A program made the position numbers and the translations under genes. From JAFDWI01 sp964544305 (GTDB lineage Bacteria; Actinomycetota; Acidimicrobiia; Acidimicrobiales; Iamiaceae), in NCBI GenBank assembly GCA_964544305.1, contig CAZJAZ010000032.1, positions 1 to 32,201 of the forward strand: a stretch of 32,201 nucleotides of DNA, written 5' to 3'. The notes beneath the pieces were generated by a model. It worked only from the letters and a program-made list of their open reading frames with translations. It ran no database searches and had not been told where the DNA came from. This document shows, one piece after another, positions 1-7,333 of the stretch (position 1 is its first letter; each line of letters begins with the position of its first letter).

Positions 1-87
1 CCCGCGAAGAAGGCCCCTGCGAAGAAGGCCCCTGCGAAGAAGGCCCCTGCGAAGAAGGCTCCCGCGAAGAAGGCCCCTGCGAAGAAG
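1..87 (+). repeat. Tandem 15-bp repeat encoding PAKKA
   Basis: A 15-bp unit (CCY GCG AAG AAG GCY) is repeated nearly six times without interruption and with almost no synonymous variation. Such uniformity suggests recent expansion by slippage or recombination, so tail length probably varies between strains. Confidence 0.9.
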
Positions 88-96
88 AGTCGCTGA
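1..96 (+). CDS. C-terminal PAKKA-repeat tail of a probable HU-type DNA-binding protein (5' end missing)
   Basis: The first 31 codons read as five PAKKA pentapeptides, then PAKK and SR, with TGA at 94-96. The frame is open to the left edge, so the folded domain lies outside the window. Lysine/alanine/proline repeats of this kind are the known C-terminal extension of actinobacterial HU (HupB) and of histone-H1-like proteins, where they bind DNA non-specifically and compact the chromosome. The tail of an actinobacterial topoisomerase I is another possibility. The coding frame is certain, but the protein identity is inferred from the tail alone. The contig probably ends here because the near-identical DNA repeats break assembly. 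Confidence 0.6.
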   Translation, partial: PAKKAPAKKAPAKKAPAKKAPAKKAPAKKSR

Positions 97-106
97 ATCA
101 CCTTTG

Positions 107-149
107 CGCACCGGGTCGGACCGTTGATCTGACAGACTGGCCCGGTGCG
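107..149 (+). promoter_or_regulatory. Inverted repeat overlapping the xthA start codon
   Basis: The arm at 107-115 (CGCACCGGG) is the exact reverse complement of 141-149, with a 25-nt loop. The right arm contains the GTG start at 145-147. It may be the terminator stem of the upstream gene, or it may hide the xthA start in a read-through transcript. There is no T-tract. The box CAGACT at 133-138 is an imperfect -10 candidate for xthA. Confidence 0.4.
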
Positions 150-918
150 AATCGCAACTTGGAACGTCAACTCACTCAAGGCTCGGTGGGAACGAGTTGA
201 AGCTTGGCTGTGCGATCTGCAACCTGATGTGTTGTGCATGCAAGAAACAAAGCTTGCGGACGATGCCTTTCCCCATGAAGAGTTTCATCGACTTGGCTAC
301 GAGTCCGTCCACCACGGACAAGGCCGCTGGAATGGCGTGGCCATTGTGTCGCGAGTCGGTATTGATGATCCACTCAGTGGTTTTGGTGGCGACGTCGAAC
401 CGGATTCTGATGCCAGGATCCTTTGGGCAACGTGTGCGGGAATCCGGATAGCAAGCGCGTACGTACCCAACGGTCGCGCCCTTGATGACGCCCACTATCA
501 ATACAAGCTCTCCTGGCTCGCTCGTCTCCATCAGGTCCTTTCCACAAGCCATAGCCCAACGGATGAATTGATCGTCGCGGGAGACTGGAACATCGCGCCT
601 GATGACCGTGACGTTTGGGACCCACAGGCTTTTGTCGGCTTGACCCATACCAGCGCTGCCGAACGCAATGCGTTGGCCCTGATCGAACAGTGGGGTCTGA
701 ACGACGTGTTCCGAATGTGCCACGATGAATCAGGCTTGTATTCGTTTTGGGATTACCGCGGCGGTGATTTTCACCGTCGCCGTGGAATGCGTATCGATCT
801 CATTGAAGCCACGCAACCGGTGGCGCAACGGACGCAAAGTGTGCTCATTGATCGCAATGCTCGTAAGGGTGAACGACCATCTGATCATGCGCCAGTCATT
901 CTCGACTTGGTCGACTAG
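145..918 (+). CDS. xthA: Exodeoxyribonuclease III (AP endonuclease, ExoIII/Ape1 family)
   Basis: This is a 257-residue cytoplasmic DNA repair nuclease that cuts the backbone 5' to abasic sites and trims 3' blocked ends. All active-site motifs of the endonuclease/exonuclease/phosphatase fold are present: NVNSLKAR from residue 7, metal-binding Glu34 in QETK, Tyr106 in YVPNG, Asp147 and Asn149 in GDWNIAP, RIDLI near 216, and the catalytic Asp247-His248 pair in SDHAP. The GTG start gives exactly the expected N-terminus (MRIATWNVNS), and length is normal for the family. The stop codon abuts the ATG of the antiporter gene (TAGATG), so the two are probably cotranscribed and translationally coupled, although no functional link is obvious. 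Confidence 0.95.
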   Translation: MRIATWNVNSLKARWERVEAWLCDLQPDVLCMQETKLADDAFPHEEFHRLGYESVHHGQGRWNGVAIVSRVGIDDPLSGFGGDVEPDSDARILWATCAGIRIASAYVPNGRALDDAHYQYKLSWLARLHQVLSTSHSPTDELIVAGDWNIAPDDRDVWDPQAFVGLTHTSAAERNALALIEQWGLNDVFRMCHDESGLYSFWDYRGGDFHRRRGMRIDLIEATQPVAQRTQSVLIDRNARKGERPSDHAPVILDLVD

Positions 919-3045
919 ATGTTGACGTCGCTTGACGAACACCAGCTGCTTGTGTTCTGGATTCAACTCGGTGCATTGGTTGGACTTGGTCGTGTGCTCG
1001 GAGCACTGTTACGCCGCATTGGTCAACCAAGTGTTATCGGTGAACTCGGTGCAGGTCTGATTTTGGGTCCATCGGTTTTTGGGCAGCTTTGGCCCGCTGG
1101 GTTCCATTGGTTTTTGCCCAACGACAATATGCAAGGCGCGGCACTCGTTGCGGTGTCGTGGATCGGCGCAGCTCTGCTCTTGGTTGTCACCGGATTTGAA
1201 ACAGACTTGGAGCTCATTGCCCGATTCAAACGAGCGACCGCCTGGGTAGCTATTGGCAGTCTCGTCTTGCCCTTTGGAGCAGGTCTCGCCATCGGCTTTG
1301 CTCTTCCCAAGCGTTTTATCGGTCAACCGGACGAGCATCTCGTCTTTGCACTTTTTATCGCAACAGCGCTCAGCATTTCGTCACTTCCGGTGGTCGCCAA
1401 GATTCTTGGTGAAATGCGGCTACTGCGACGAAATTTTGGGCAGATCAATTTGGCGGCGGGCATGGCGAACGACGCCGCGGGGTGGATCTTGCTTGGGGTC
1501 ATCTCTGGTCTCGCTGCATCGGGCACCCTTTCTGTATCGAACGTGCTGCTCACCATTGGTGGCATGGTTGTGTTCTTAGCCGTCGCCTTTCTTATCGGAC
1601 AGCCCCTCACGGACGGTCTGCTCAAACGCACCAGAACCGGTGAATCGGGTGCCCATGGGGCGTTAACGGTTTCAGTGCTTGTGATGCTCGGTTTTTGCGT
1701 GTTTGGACAGTTCATGGGAGTCGAAGCGGTGCTTGGCGCGTTCGTTGCGGGCATCTTGTTGGGGCGGTCGAGATTTCAACATGACGATGTGCGTGATCGG
1801 CTTGAATCACTCACCATGACGCTATTTGCTCCGTTGTTCTTTGCAACCGCTGGCTTGCGCGTTGATCTCAGTCTGCTCTCAGAACCTGAAGTGTTGGTGT
1901 GGGCGTTGATCGTGATTGCGGTTGCGAGTGTGGCCAAATTTGCCGGCGCTTTTGCGGGCGCAAAGTTTGCGGGAATGTCAAATAGAGAAGGTGCCGCTCT
2001 TGGCGCTGGCCTCAATGCCCGTGGCGCCATGGAGGTGATCATCGCGACGGTTGGTCTTGGAATTGGCGTCTTGAATGACGCCGCATACACGGTGATTGTG
2101 CTGATGGCCATGGTGACGTCGATGGCTGCCCCGCCGAGTCTTCGTCTGGCCGTGCGCAACTTTGCGGGAAGTGACGAGGAGAAGGCCCGTCTTGACCAGG
2201 AAGAAAAACTGTCAACAAACCTTGTGGTGAAGGATCGGCGCTTGTTGTTGCCGAGCCGAGGCTTGCCGAATTCAATCGTGGCCGCACAGGTCTTGCATTT
2301 GGCGTGGCCTACCGATGCGCCAGTTACCGTGTTGTCAGTCGGTAATGATGAGCCAAAGTCGACGAGTATCGACGCGGTGCTCAATGTTTTTGATGGGCGA
2401 GATACTGAGGTGCGTCAGGTTGCAGATCGTGACGCGGCAGCGGCGATTTTGGACGAGGCAAGGCTGGGCTTTGGGGCAATCGGGCTTGGCGTTGTTGACA
2501 CCCCACGCCCTGGACAGCTCCTGTCCGCGGTCGCAGATGGGGTACTTGCCAGGTCGCAACTACCAATGGTGGTGGTGCGGCGGGCCCGTCACCAGCTCAC
2601 CCCGCTTCCCAGTTTCTTTACGCGTTGTGTCGTTCCGGTGTCGGGAACGAAACAATCGCGTGGTGCACAAGAAGTCGCAGGTAACTTGAGCGCGCAGCTT
2701 GGCACCGAACTTCTCTTGATCCATGTGGTCAGTCGTGGTGATCAAAGCGATGCGGATCGACCGGGGATGTCGATGCTCTCGCAAGCTGAAGCATACGTTC
2801 AAGACCTTGGAGCGACGGCGCGTACGTTGCTGCGCCACGGTGTTTCCGTGGCTGACGAGCTTGTGCATTTGGTTGAGCGTGAAGAGGCCGATCTCGTGAT
2901 CATTGGCGCCACGCCGCGACAACTCGACGAGCGCGTCTTTCTCGGACACACCATCGAGGAAATGCTGGCGCGATGCGACGCGACCATTGTGGTTGTCACG
3001 GTGCCCGACGAAGCCCCCGAAGCGGGAGTAACTCAGGGTACGTAG
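919..3045 (+). CDS. CPA2-family cation:proton antiporter with C-terminal tandem universal-stress-type domains
   Basis: This 708-residue inner-membrane protein has an N-terminal half (about 1-410) made of roughly a dozen hydrophobic helices typical of Kef/NapA-type Na+(K+)/H+ antiporters. Family landmarks are GELGAGLILGPSVFG (41-55), the helix with Asn184-Asp185 in AAGMANDAAGW, GVEAVLGAFVAGILLGRS and GLNARGAMEVIIATVGLG. An ND pair in place of DD at the ion site is associated in related antiporters with electroneutral exchange, so the transport mode is inference. About 430-700 is cytosolic and looks like two Usp folds; the second has LLLIHVV, then ADLVIIGATPRQLDER and ATIVVVTVP. These may sense nucleotides and gate the channel. 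No RCK/TrkA-N domain is seen. The 3' end overlaps the convergent DUF2505 gene by 13 bp. Confidence 0.88.
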   Translation: MLTSLDEHQLLVFWIQLGALVGLGRVLGALLRRIGQPSVIGELGAGLILGPSVFGQLWPAGFHWFLPNDNMQGAALVAVSWIGAALLLVVTGFETDLELIARFKRATAWVAIGSLVLPFGAGLAIGFALPKRFIGQPDEHLVFALFIATALSISSLPVVAKILGEMRLLRRNFGQINLAAGMANDAAGWILLGVISGLAASGTLSVSNVLLTIGGMVVFLAVAFLIGQPLTDGLLKRTRTGESGAHGALTVSVLVMLGFCVFGQFMGVEAVLGAFVAGILLGRSRFQHDDVRDRLESLTMTLFAPLFFATAGLRVDLSLLSEPEVLVWALIVIAVASVAKFAGAFAGAKFAGMSNREGAALGAGLNARGAMEVIIATVGLGIGVLNDAAYTVIVLMAMVTSMAAPPSLRLAVRNFAGSDEEKARLDQEEKLSTNLVVKDRRLLLPSRGLPNSIVAAQVLHLAWPTDAPVTVLSVGNDEPKSTSIDAVLNVFDGRDTEVRQVADRDAAAAILDEARLGFGAIGLGVVDTPRPGQLLSAVADGVLARSQLPMVVVRRARHQLTPLPSFFTRCVVPVSGTKQSRGAQEVAGNLSAQLGTELLLIHVVSRGDQSDADRPGMSMLSQAEAYVQDLGATARTLLRHGVSVADELVHLVEREEADLVIIGATPRQLDERVFLGHTIEEMLARCDATIVVVTVPDEAPEAGVTQGT

Positions 3046-3521
3046 CGTGGAATTGCTTCGGCCTGCGCTTCAAGTTCGCGGCGCAATCCATCAAGTAGCG
3101 CCCGCTCAACCTGGTTCGCGACAAGTGGTGCTCGCACATGGAGTTCGGTAGCGACGCTTCGCTTGGTCATATTTTCTGAAATCGTCGAGATGACCGACCG
3201 GCCATTACACCGGAGTCGGTCGGCATAATGGTCGGGCAGAATTGTGAATGCAATGCGGCCAGTTGCGAGGTCATGTTGGGAACTCTGCACCCAGGTGAGC
3301 CGTTCGGGTTGCAAAATGGCGCGTGCAGCCGCGTTCAATTCACCGGTAAAGGCATAACGAATCTTGAGTGTCACCCGGTCGCCTTGTTCAAGGTGATCAA
3401 CAACTTCGACCGCTTGAACATCTTCGCTGGAGTCGCGCCCTACGTAGAAGCGAGGGTCGGCGAGCACTTCGGTGACCGACGGCGCGCTGGCTGCAATTTC
3501 TTGGCTATCGACGGACTTCAT
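3033..3521 (-). CDS. DUF2505 family protein (SRPBCC/START-like fold)
   Basis: This 162-residue soluble protein resembles the actinobacterial DUF2505 family, small helix-grip proteins related to polyketide cyclase/START lipid-binding proteins. Visible traits are an N-terminal 'SAPSVTEVLADPRFYVGRD' segment, alternating beta strands (VTLKIRYAF, RIAFTILPDHYADRLRC), and a long C-terminal helix (VANQVERALLDGLRRELEAQAEAI) that would close the cavity. The ligand is unknown and no catalytic residues can be named. Its ATG overlaps the stop of the helicase gene by 4 bp (ATGA), so the two form an operon. The 3' end overlaps the convergent antiporter gene. Confidence 0.75.
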   Translation of the reverse strand: MKSVDSQEIAASAPSVTEVLADPRFYVGRDSSEDVQAVEVVDHLEQGDRVTLKIRYAFTGELNAAARAILQPERLTWVQSSQHDLATGRIAFTILPDHYADRLRCNGRSVISTISENMTKRSVATELHVRAPLVANQVERALLDGLRRELEAQAEAIPRYVP

Positions 3522-5164
3522 GTGTTGGCTCCGATTGTTTCAATGATGTCGTTGCCGAATCGGCGAACCATTGACGGGCCGAGCCCGTCAATTGCAGCGA
3601 GTTCTTCCACGGTACTCGGGCATATGCGAACAAGGTCAGAAAGGACCTGGTCTGGCAATACCACATTGACCGGTACGCAAGCAGCACGTGCCTGGACGCT
3701 ACGCCAGTGATGCAGACGTGCGGTAAGGCTGCGCGGTGCTTCTTGGGTCTGCGCGGTCACCTTTGAGGGGGGACGTTGCGAAGGTAGGGGTGGCGCGGCG
3801 ATATCAGCGACCCACCGCGACGGTGACCGTTGCACCTTTGTTTCGCCGAAATTTCGAGTTGCTGCCCAAGTCAAATGCAACGTCTTGCGAGGTCGACTGA
3901 GCGCCACATAGAGCAGACGGCGTTCTTCTTCAAGCGCCTCGTCGGACTGGGCACGATAGTGCGGCACGTAGCCTTCTTCGAGACCGGCGAGATGAACGAT
4001 CGGCCACTCAAGGCCTTTTGCTGCGTGAAACGTGCACAAAACGACCGCATCGGTATCTGTTTGCTCATGCTGACGTCGATGGGGAATACCAACCGTGTCA
4101 AGGGCATGTTCGATGGTAATGAGTTGCATTTGAGTTCGAGCCAGAACGGCCTGCGAACGCCAGTGCGTGCCAGGTAGATGCTCGGCGCGAAGGTGACGTG
4201 CGATGAGGCGTGCTTCGGAGGCTTCATCGTCACACTTGTGGAATATTGGAGCTTCGTTGATGCGCGCATGATTTCCTTGCAGTGCCGCATCGGCAAAGTC
4301 CACCACACGTTCATTGCTGCGGTAATTTGTCGTGAGTTCAACGATGTGTGCACCGGGATAGCGTGCAGCGAAATCAACCAGAAAGGTTGGGTCGGCCCCA
4401 TTGAAGCCGTAGATCGCCTGATTGGCATCACCCACAACACAAAGGTCAACCCTTCCCGCCAACAGACCGTCAAGGAACGCTTGTTGAAGCGGGTTGGTGT
4501 CTTGATATTCGTCGACAAAAAAGTGACGAAACTGCCATTGCTGAGCGCGGGCAAAAACAGGATCGCCGTGCAATACGCGGACTGATTCGGCCAGAAGGTC
4601 ATCAAAGTCGAGAACGTTTCGTTGACGCTTCTGGGTGGCGTAGAAGTCATAGATTTCTGCGACGTGGGACAGGTCGATGCCAGGAGCGCGCTGGGCACGT
4701 TGTGCCGAGGCAGCATAGGAAGGTGGGGCAATGCCATGGGACTGGGCCCATGCAAACTCAACGAGTAGCGCGCTGGCGTGGCGGCGATCTTGTACGGACA
4801 ATCCCCGGTGAAGAAACTCGTGAGGATTGTCAAGCACGTTGGGCGCGGGGCGTTGGTGCTGGACCGCGTGATCAACGAGCAAACGCCGGGCGATGGCATG
4901 GAACGTTGCGGTCGTGGGAATATCTCGTCCAAGGAGATGCGAGAGTCGTTCTCGAAGTTCGCCAGCAGCTTTCGTTGTGAAGGTGATTGCAAGGGTGCGC
5001 CGTACGTCAAGGTCGCCGGACGCCGCACGTCGTGCGATCCGGCGGGCAAGGACCAAGGTTTTCCCTGATCCCGCCTTTGCGATGATGCATAGCGGGTTCG
5101 TTGGGTGATCGATTGCTTCTTGCTGTCGCGCATCAAGTGCATTCAGCGCTCCATCAATCACCAT
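3518..5164 (-). CDS. UvrD/Rep-type superfamily 1 DNA helicase with C-terminal HRDC domain (UvrD2-like)
   Basis: This 548-residue 3'-5' ATP-dependent DNA helicase has a Q-motif-like start (LDARQQEAI), Walker A AGSGKT at 31-36, motif II VDEYQDTNP at 217-225, GDANQAIYGFNGA around 245-257, motif V FHAAKGLEW at 379-387 and motif VI EEERRLLYVALSR at 412-424. About 475-548 is an HRDC domain with the LAAIDGLGPSMVRRFG hairpin, the arrangement known from mycobacterial UvrD2. It is clearly shorter than the roughly 700 residues usual for UvrD2, the reduction lying in the 1B/2B insert regions and the linker. The ATG at 5164 has TACCTT six bases upstream, suggesting a leaderless transcript. It is probably involved in repair or clearing stalled replication forks. 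Confidence 0.92.
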   Translation of the reverse strand: MVIDGALNALDARQQEAIDHPTNPLCIIAKAGSGKTLVLARRIARRAASGDLDVRRTLAITFTTKAAGELRERLSHLLGRDIPTTATFHAIARRLLVDHAVQHQRPAPNVLDNPHEFLHRGLSVQDRRHASALLVEFAWAQSHGIAPPSYAASAQRAQRAPGIDLSHVAEIYDFYATQKRQRNVLDFDDLLAESVRVLHGDPVFARAQQWQFRHFFVDEYQDTNPLQQAFLDGLLAGRVDLCVVGDANQAIYGFNGADPTFLVDFAARYPGAHIVELTTNYRSNERVVDFADAALQGNHARINEAPIFHKCDDEASEARLIARHLRAEHLPGTHWRSQAVLARTQMQLITIEHALDTVGIPHRRQHEQTDTDAVVLCTFHAAKGLEWPIVHLAGLEEGYVPHYRAQSDEALEEERRLLYVALSRPRKTLHLTWAATRNFGETKVQRSPSRWVADIAAPPLPSQRPPSKVTAQTQEAPRSLTARLHHWRSVQARAACVPVNVVLPDQVLSDLVRICPSTVEELAAIDGLGPSMVRRFGNDIIETIGANT

Positions 5165-5170
5165 GCGCTC

Positions 5171-5176
5171 AAGGTA
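5171..5176 (-). promoter_or_regulatory. Putative -10 box (TACCTT-N6-ATG) for the uvrD2-like gene
   Basis: On the minus strand TACCTT is followed by six bases and then the ATG at 5164. This places the transcription start at or beside the start codon, as in actinobacterial leaderless genes. No -35 consensus is visible. Confidence 0.5.
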
Positions 5177-5184
5177 GCGCCGAG

Positions 5185-5190
5185 TAGGGT
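5185..5190 (+). promoter_or_regulatory. Putative -10 box (TAGGGT-N6-GTG) for the PH/SHOCT gene
   Basis: TAGGGT is followed by six bases and then the GTG at 5197. The divergent box for the helicase lies only 8 bp away, so the two polymerase footprints must overlap. Confidence 0.5.
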
Positions 5191-5196
5191 GAGGTC

Positions 5197-5853
5197 GTGG
5201 CCTTTCCTCGAAAACTTCTCAATGAAGGTGAAGAACTTGTTCTTGACCTCAAGCCGCACTGGATCTACGTGTTGCCTTGCGTTTCGAGCTTGGTTGTGGC
5301 GGTCGTCGCCGGAATCATCGTGATTTCGCTCAGCAAAGGAACCCTCAAGACCATCCTGGGGCCGGTGGTTGGCGTCGCACTCTTGGTGATAATTGTCTGG
5401 TTCATCGTGCGGTATCTCCAATGGGTGACGACACAGTTTGTGGTCACGGGCGATCGAATTATTTCGCGCCGCGGTGTGCTGTCGAAAGCTGGGATTGAAA
5501 TTCCTCTTGAGCGCATCAACACGGTGAAGTTCAACCAACGCCTTATTGAGCGCATGGTGGGCGCAGGGGATCTCACGATCGAATCCGCAAGTACAAACGG
5601 GAGCGAATCGTTTACGAATATTCGTCATCCTGACAACGTGCAACGCGAGATCTATGTGCAAATGGAAAAGAATTCGCATCGTCCATACAAAGAACTTGGT
5701 GATCAAACGGCGCAAGCACTTTCACAGTTTGCTGGCGGCGGCGGTGGAATGAGCGTCGCCGAACAGCTTGAAAAACTAGACGAACTGCGACGCAACGGTG
5801 TGCTGAGCGAGGCAGAGTTTCAGGCGCAGAAATCTCGACTACTTCGTACGTGA
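5197..5853 (+). CDS. Membrane protein with bacterial PH (YdbS-like) domain and C-terminal SHOCT motif
   Basis: This 218-residue protein has two adjacent transmembrane helices (about 24-47 and 50-75), then a bacterial pleckstrin-homology-like domain (about 76-165) with the typical strands YLQWVTTQFVVTGDRIISRRGVLSKAGIEIPLERINTVKFNQRLIERMVGAGDLTIE. A glycine-rich linker (FAGGGGGMS, about 178-187) leads into a SHOCT helix pair (AEQLEKLDELRRNGVLSEAEFQAQKSRLL). PH_2/YdbS-type proteins sit in the cytoplasmic membrane, and SHOCT is a short oligomerisation motif; no enzymatic role is known. The GTG start gives the expected N-terminus. The stop lies one base before the MFS start, so the pair is cotranscribed. 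Confidence 0.82.
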   Translation: MAFPRKLLNEGEELVLDLKPHWIYVLPCVSSLVVAVVAGIIVISLSKGTLKTILGPVVGVALLVIIVWFIVRYLQWVTTQFVVTGDRIISRRGVLSKAGIEIPLERINTVKFNQRLIERMVGAGDLTIESASTNGSESFTNIRHPDNVQREIYVQMEKNSHRPYKELGDQTAQALSQFAGGGGGMSVAEQLEKLDELRRNGVLSEAEFQAQKSRLLRT

Positions 5854-5854
5854 C

Positions 5855-7333
5855 TTGAACGAAACCAATTCCGGGCATCCACAAAGGTGGGCAATTCTGG
5901 GTGTGCTGTGCGCTGCGCTCAGCATCATCATTATTGACGAGACAATTCTCTATGTCGCCTTACCGGTGATGTTTCGCGAGTTGGAGGCCTCAAACGCACA
6001 GATGCAGTGGGCGGTCGATGCGTATGTTGTCATTTACGCGGCTTTGCTCTTGCCTGCAGGAAACCTTGGCGACCGTTATGGGCGTCGAACGTTCTTGCTG
6101 ATCGGGCTCGCGATCTTTGGGGTGGGCTCAATTGGTGCGGCCTGGGCGCCTGCCCCGATGGAGCTCATCGTCGCACGATCAGTGATGGCGGTCGGTGGTG
6201 GACTCATTATGCCTCAGACACTTTCGATCTTGTCCGAAGTGTTCCCAGAAGATCAACGTGGCTTTGCCATTGGTGTGTGGAGTGGAGTGGCGGGAATTGG
6301 CATTGTGGCCGGACCGCTCGTGGGCGGCGTCTTGGTTGAACATTTTTGGTGGGGTTCAATTTTCTTGGTCAACGTGCCAGTCATTGTGGTGGCACTAATT
6401 TCGTCGGTGTTGTTGTTGCCAAATCATCGCGACGCGAGCGCGGCACCCGCTGACGGTAAGGGTGCCATACTTGGGGTGTTCGCACTGCTCGCACTTTTGT
6501 GCGCGATTATCGAAGCACCGGGTCGAGGCCTTGGCGATCCAGTGGTGTTTGGGAGTGCGCTCATTGGTGTGTGCGCTGCCTTTGCATTTGTGCAAGTTGA
6601 ACGTTCGCAAACTCAGCCGATGTTGGACTTGGCGGTGCTCCGGATGCCACGAGTCGTCGTCTGTGGGGTGGTCATTCTTGTCACGTTTGGGGCCTTACAA
6701 GGCACCAGCTATGGCTTCACGCAATATTTGCAATTCGTGCAAGGTCGAAGCGCCTTGCAGGCCGGTCTCATTTTTGCACCCACAACAATCGGGTGGAGTC
6801 TGACGTCACCATTGAGCCCGCGGCTCGTCCGTCGATTTGGCGTGCGCAGCATCTTGGTCGTGACATTGCTGGCGAACGCGCTGTGTTACGCGCTGTATGC
6901 CGTGTTCGCGGCGAATGCCCCGCTGTGGATGTTGTTGACGCTTTGTGGTGTGCAGGGCGTGGCAATGGGTATTTGCATCACGCCGGTGACGGACTTGCTC
7001 ATGGGCGCGTTGCCCCAGGCGCGTGCAGGAGTGGCATCCGCGCTCAACGATGTCGCGCGCCAAGTTGGTGGCGCAGTTGGTGTTGCTGTTCTTGGCGCAA
7101 TTCTTGCCGGCGTGTTGAGTGCGCACCTTGGAAGCAACGCCACTGAGCGATTTGGCGATCTGTTTACTGCTGGTCGCGATACGTCGGATGCGAAAGAGGC
7201 GCTCGTCGCCGGTTATCGCTGGGTGATGAGCCTTGGTGCACTCACCATTCTCGTGGCGGTGCCAATCGTGTGGCGCTCGAGGGGGATTGGCTCACGTGCT
7301 GGCAATGTCGGTCGCGATGCGAGCGCCTCGTGA
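5855..7333 (+). CDS. MFS transporter, DHA2 (EmrB/QacA-like) drug:proton antiporter family
   Basis: This 492-residue polytopic membrane protein has the hydrophobicity of a 14-helix DHA2 exporter. The DHA2 helix-1 motif appears as IDETILYVALP (27-37), and MFS motif A as GNLGDRYGRR (69-78). The motif-C-like segment GVWSGVAGIGIVAGPLVGGVLVEHFWWGSIFLVNVP follows, and a long paired loop lies near the middle. The family expels amphiphilic drugs, dyes or cell-envelope lipids in exchange for protons; the substrate here cannot be told. I chose the TTG at 5855 because no other start is available before helix 1, and it lies one base after the upstream stop. The last 42 bp overlap the convergent galK gene. 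Confidence 0.88.
   Translation: MNETNSGHPQRWAILGVLCAALSIIIIDETILYVALPVMFRELEASNAQMQWAVDAYVVIYAALLLPAGNLGDRYGRRTFLLIGLAIFGVGSIGAAWAPAPMELIVARSVMAVGGGLIMPQTLSILSEVFPEDQRGFAIGVWSGVAGIGIVAGPLVGGVLVEHFWWGSIFLVNVPVIVVALISSVLLLPNHRDASAAPADGKGAILGVFALLALLCAIIEAPGRGLGDPVVFGSALIGVCAAFAFVQVERSQTQPMLDLAVLRMPRVVVCGVVILVTFGALQGTSYGFTQYLQFVQGRSALQAGLIFAPTTIGWSLTSPLSPRLVRRFGVRSILVVTLLANALCYALYAVFAANAPLWMLLTLCGVQGVAMGICITPVTDLLMGALPQARAGVASALNDVARQVGGAVGVAVLGAILAGVLSAHLGSNATERFGDLFTAGRDTSDAKEALVAGYRWVMSLGALTILVAVPIVWRSRGIGSRAGNVGRDASAS

Noticed and set aside
1..87. Tandem short repeats as a possible CRISPR array
   Set aside because: The repeats are contiguous 15-bp units without spacers and encode PAKKA in frame to a stop codon.
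3871..5142. 423-codon open frame on the minus strand inside the helicase gene
   Set aside because: It is an alternate frame of the uvrD2-like gene. It shows no family motifs, and the helicase frame has all of its own.
5855..7333. MFS gene as the sugar importer for the galactoside operon
   Set aside because: The sequence has DHA2 exporter motifs, lies on the opposite strand and is cotranscribed with the PH/SHOCT gene.
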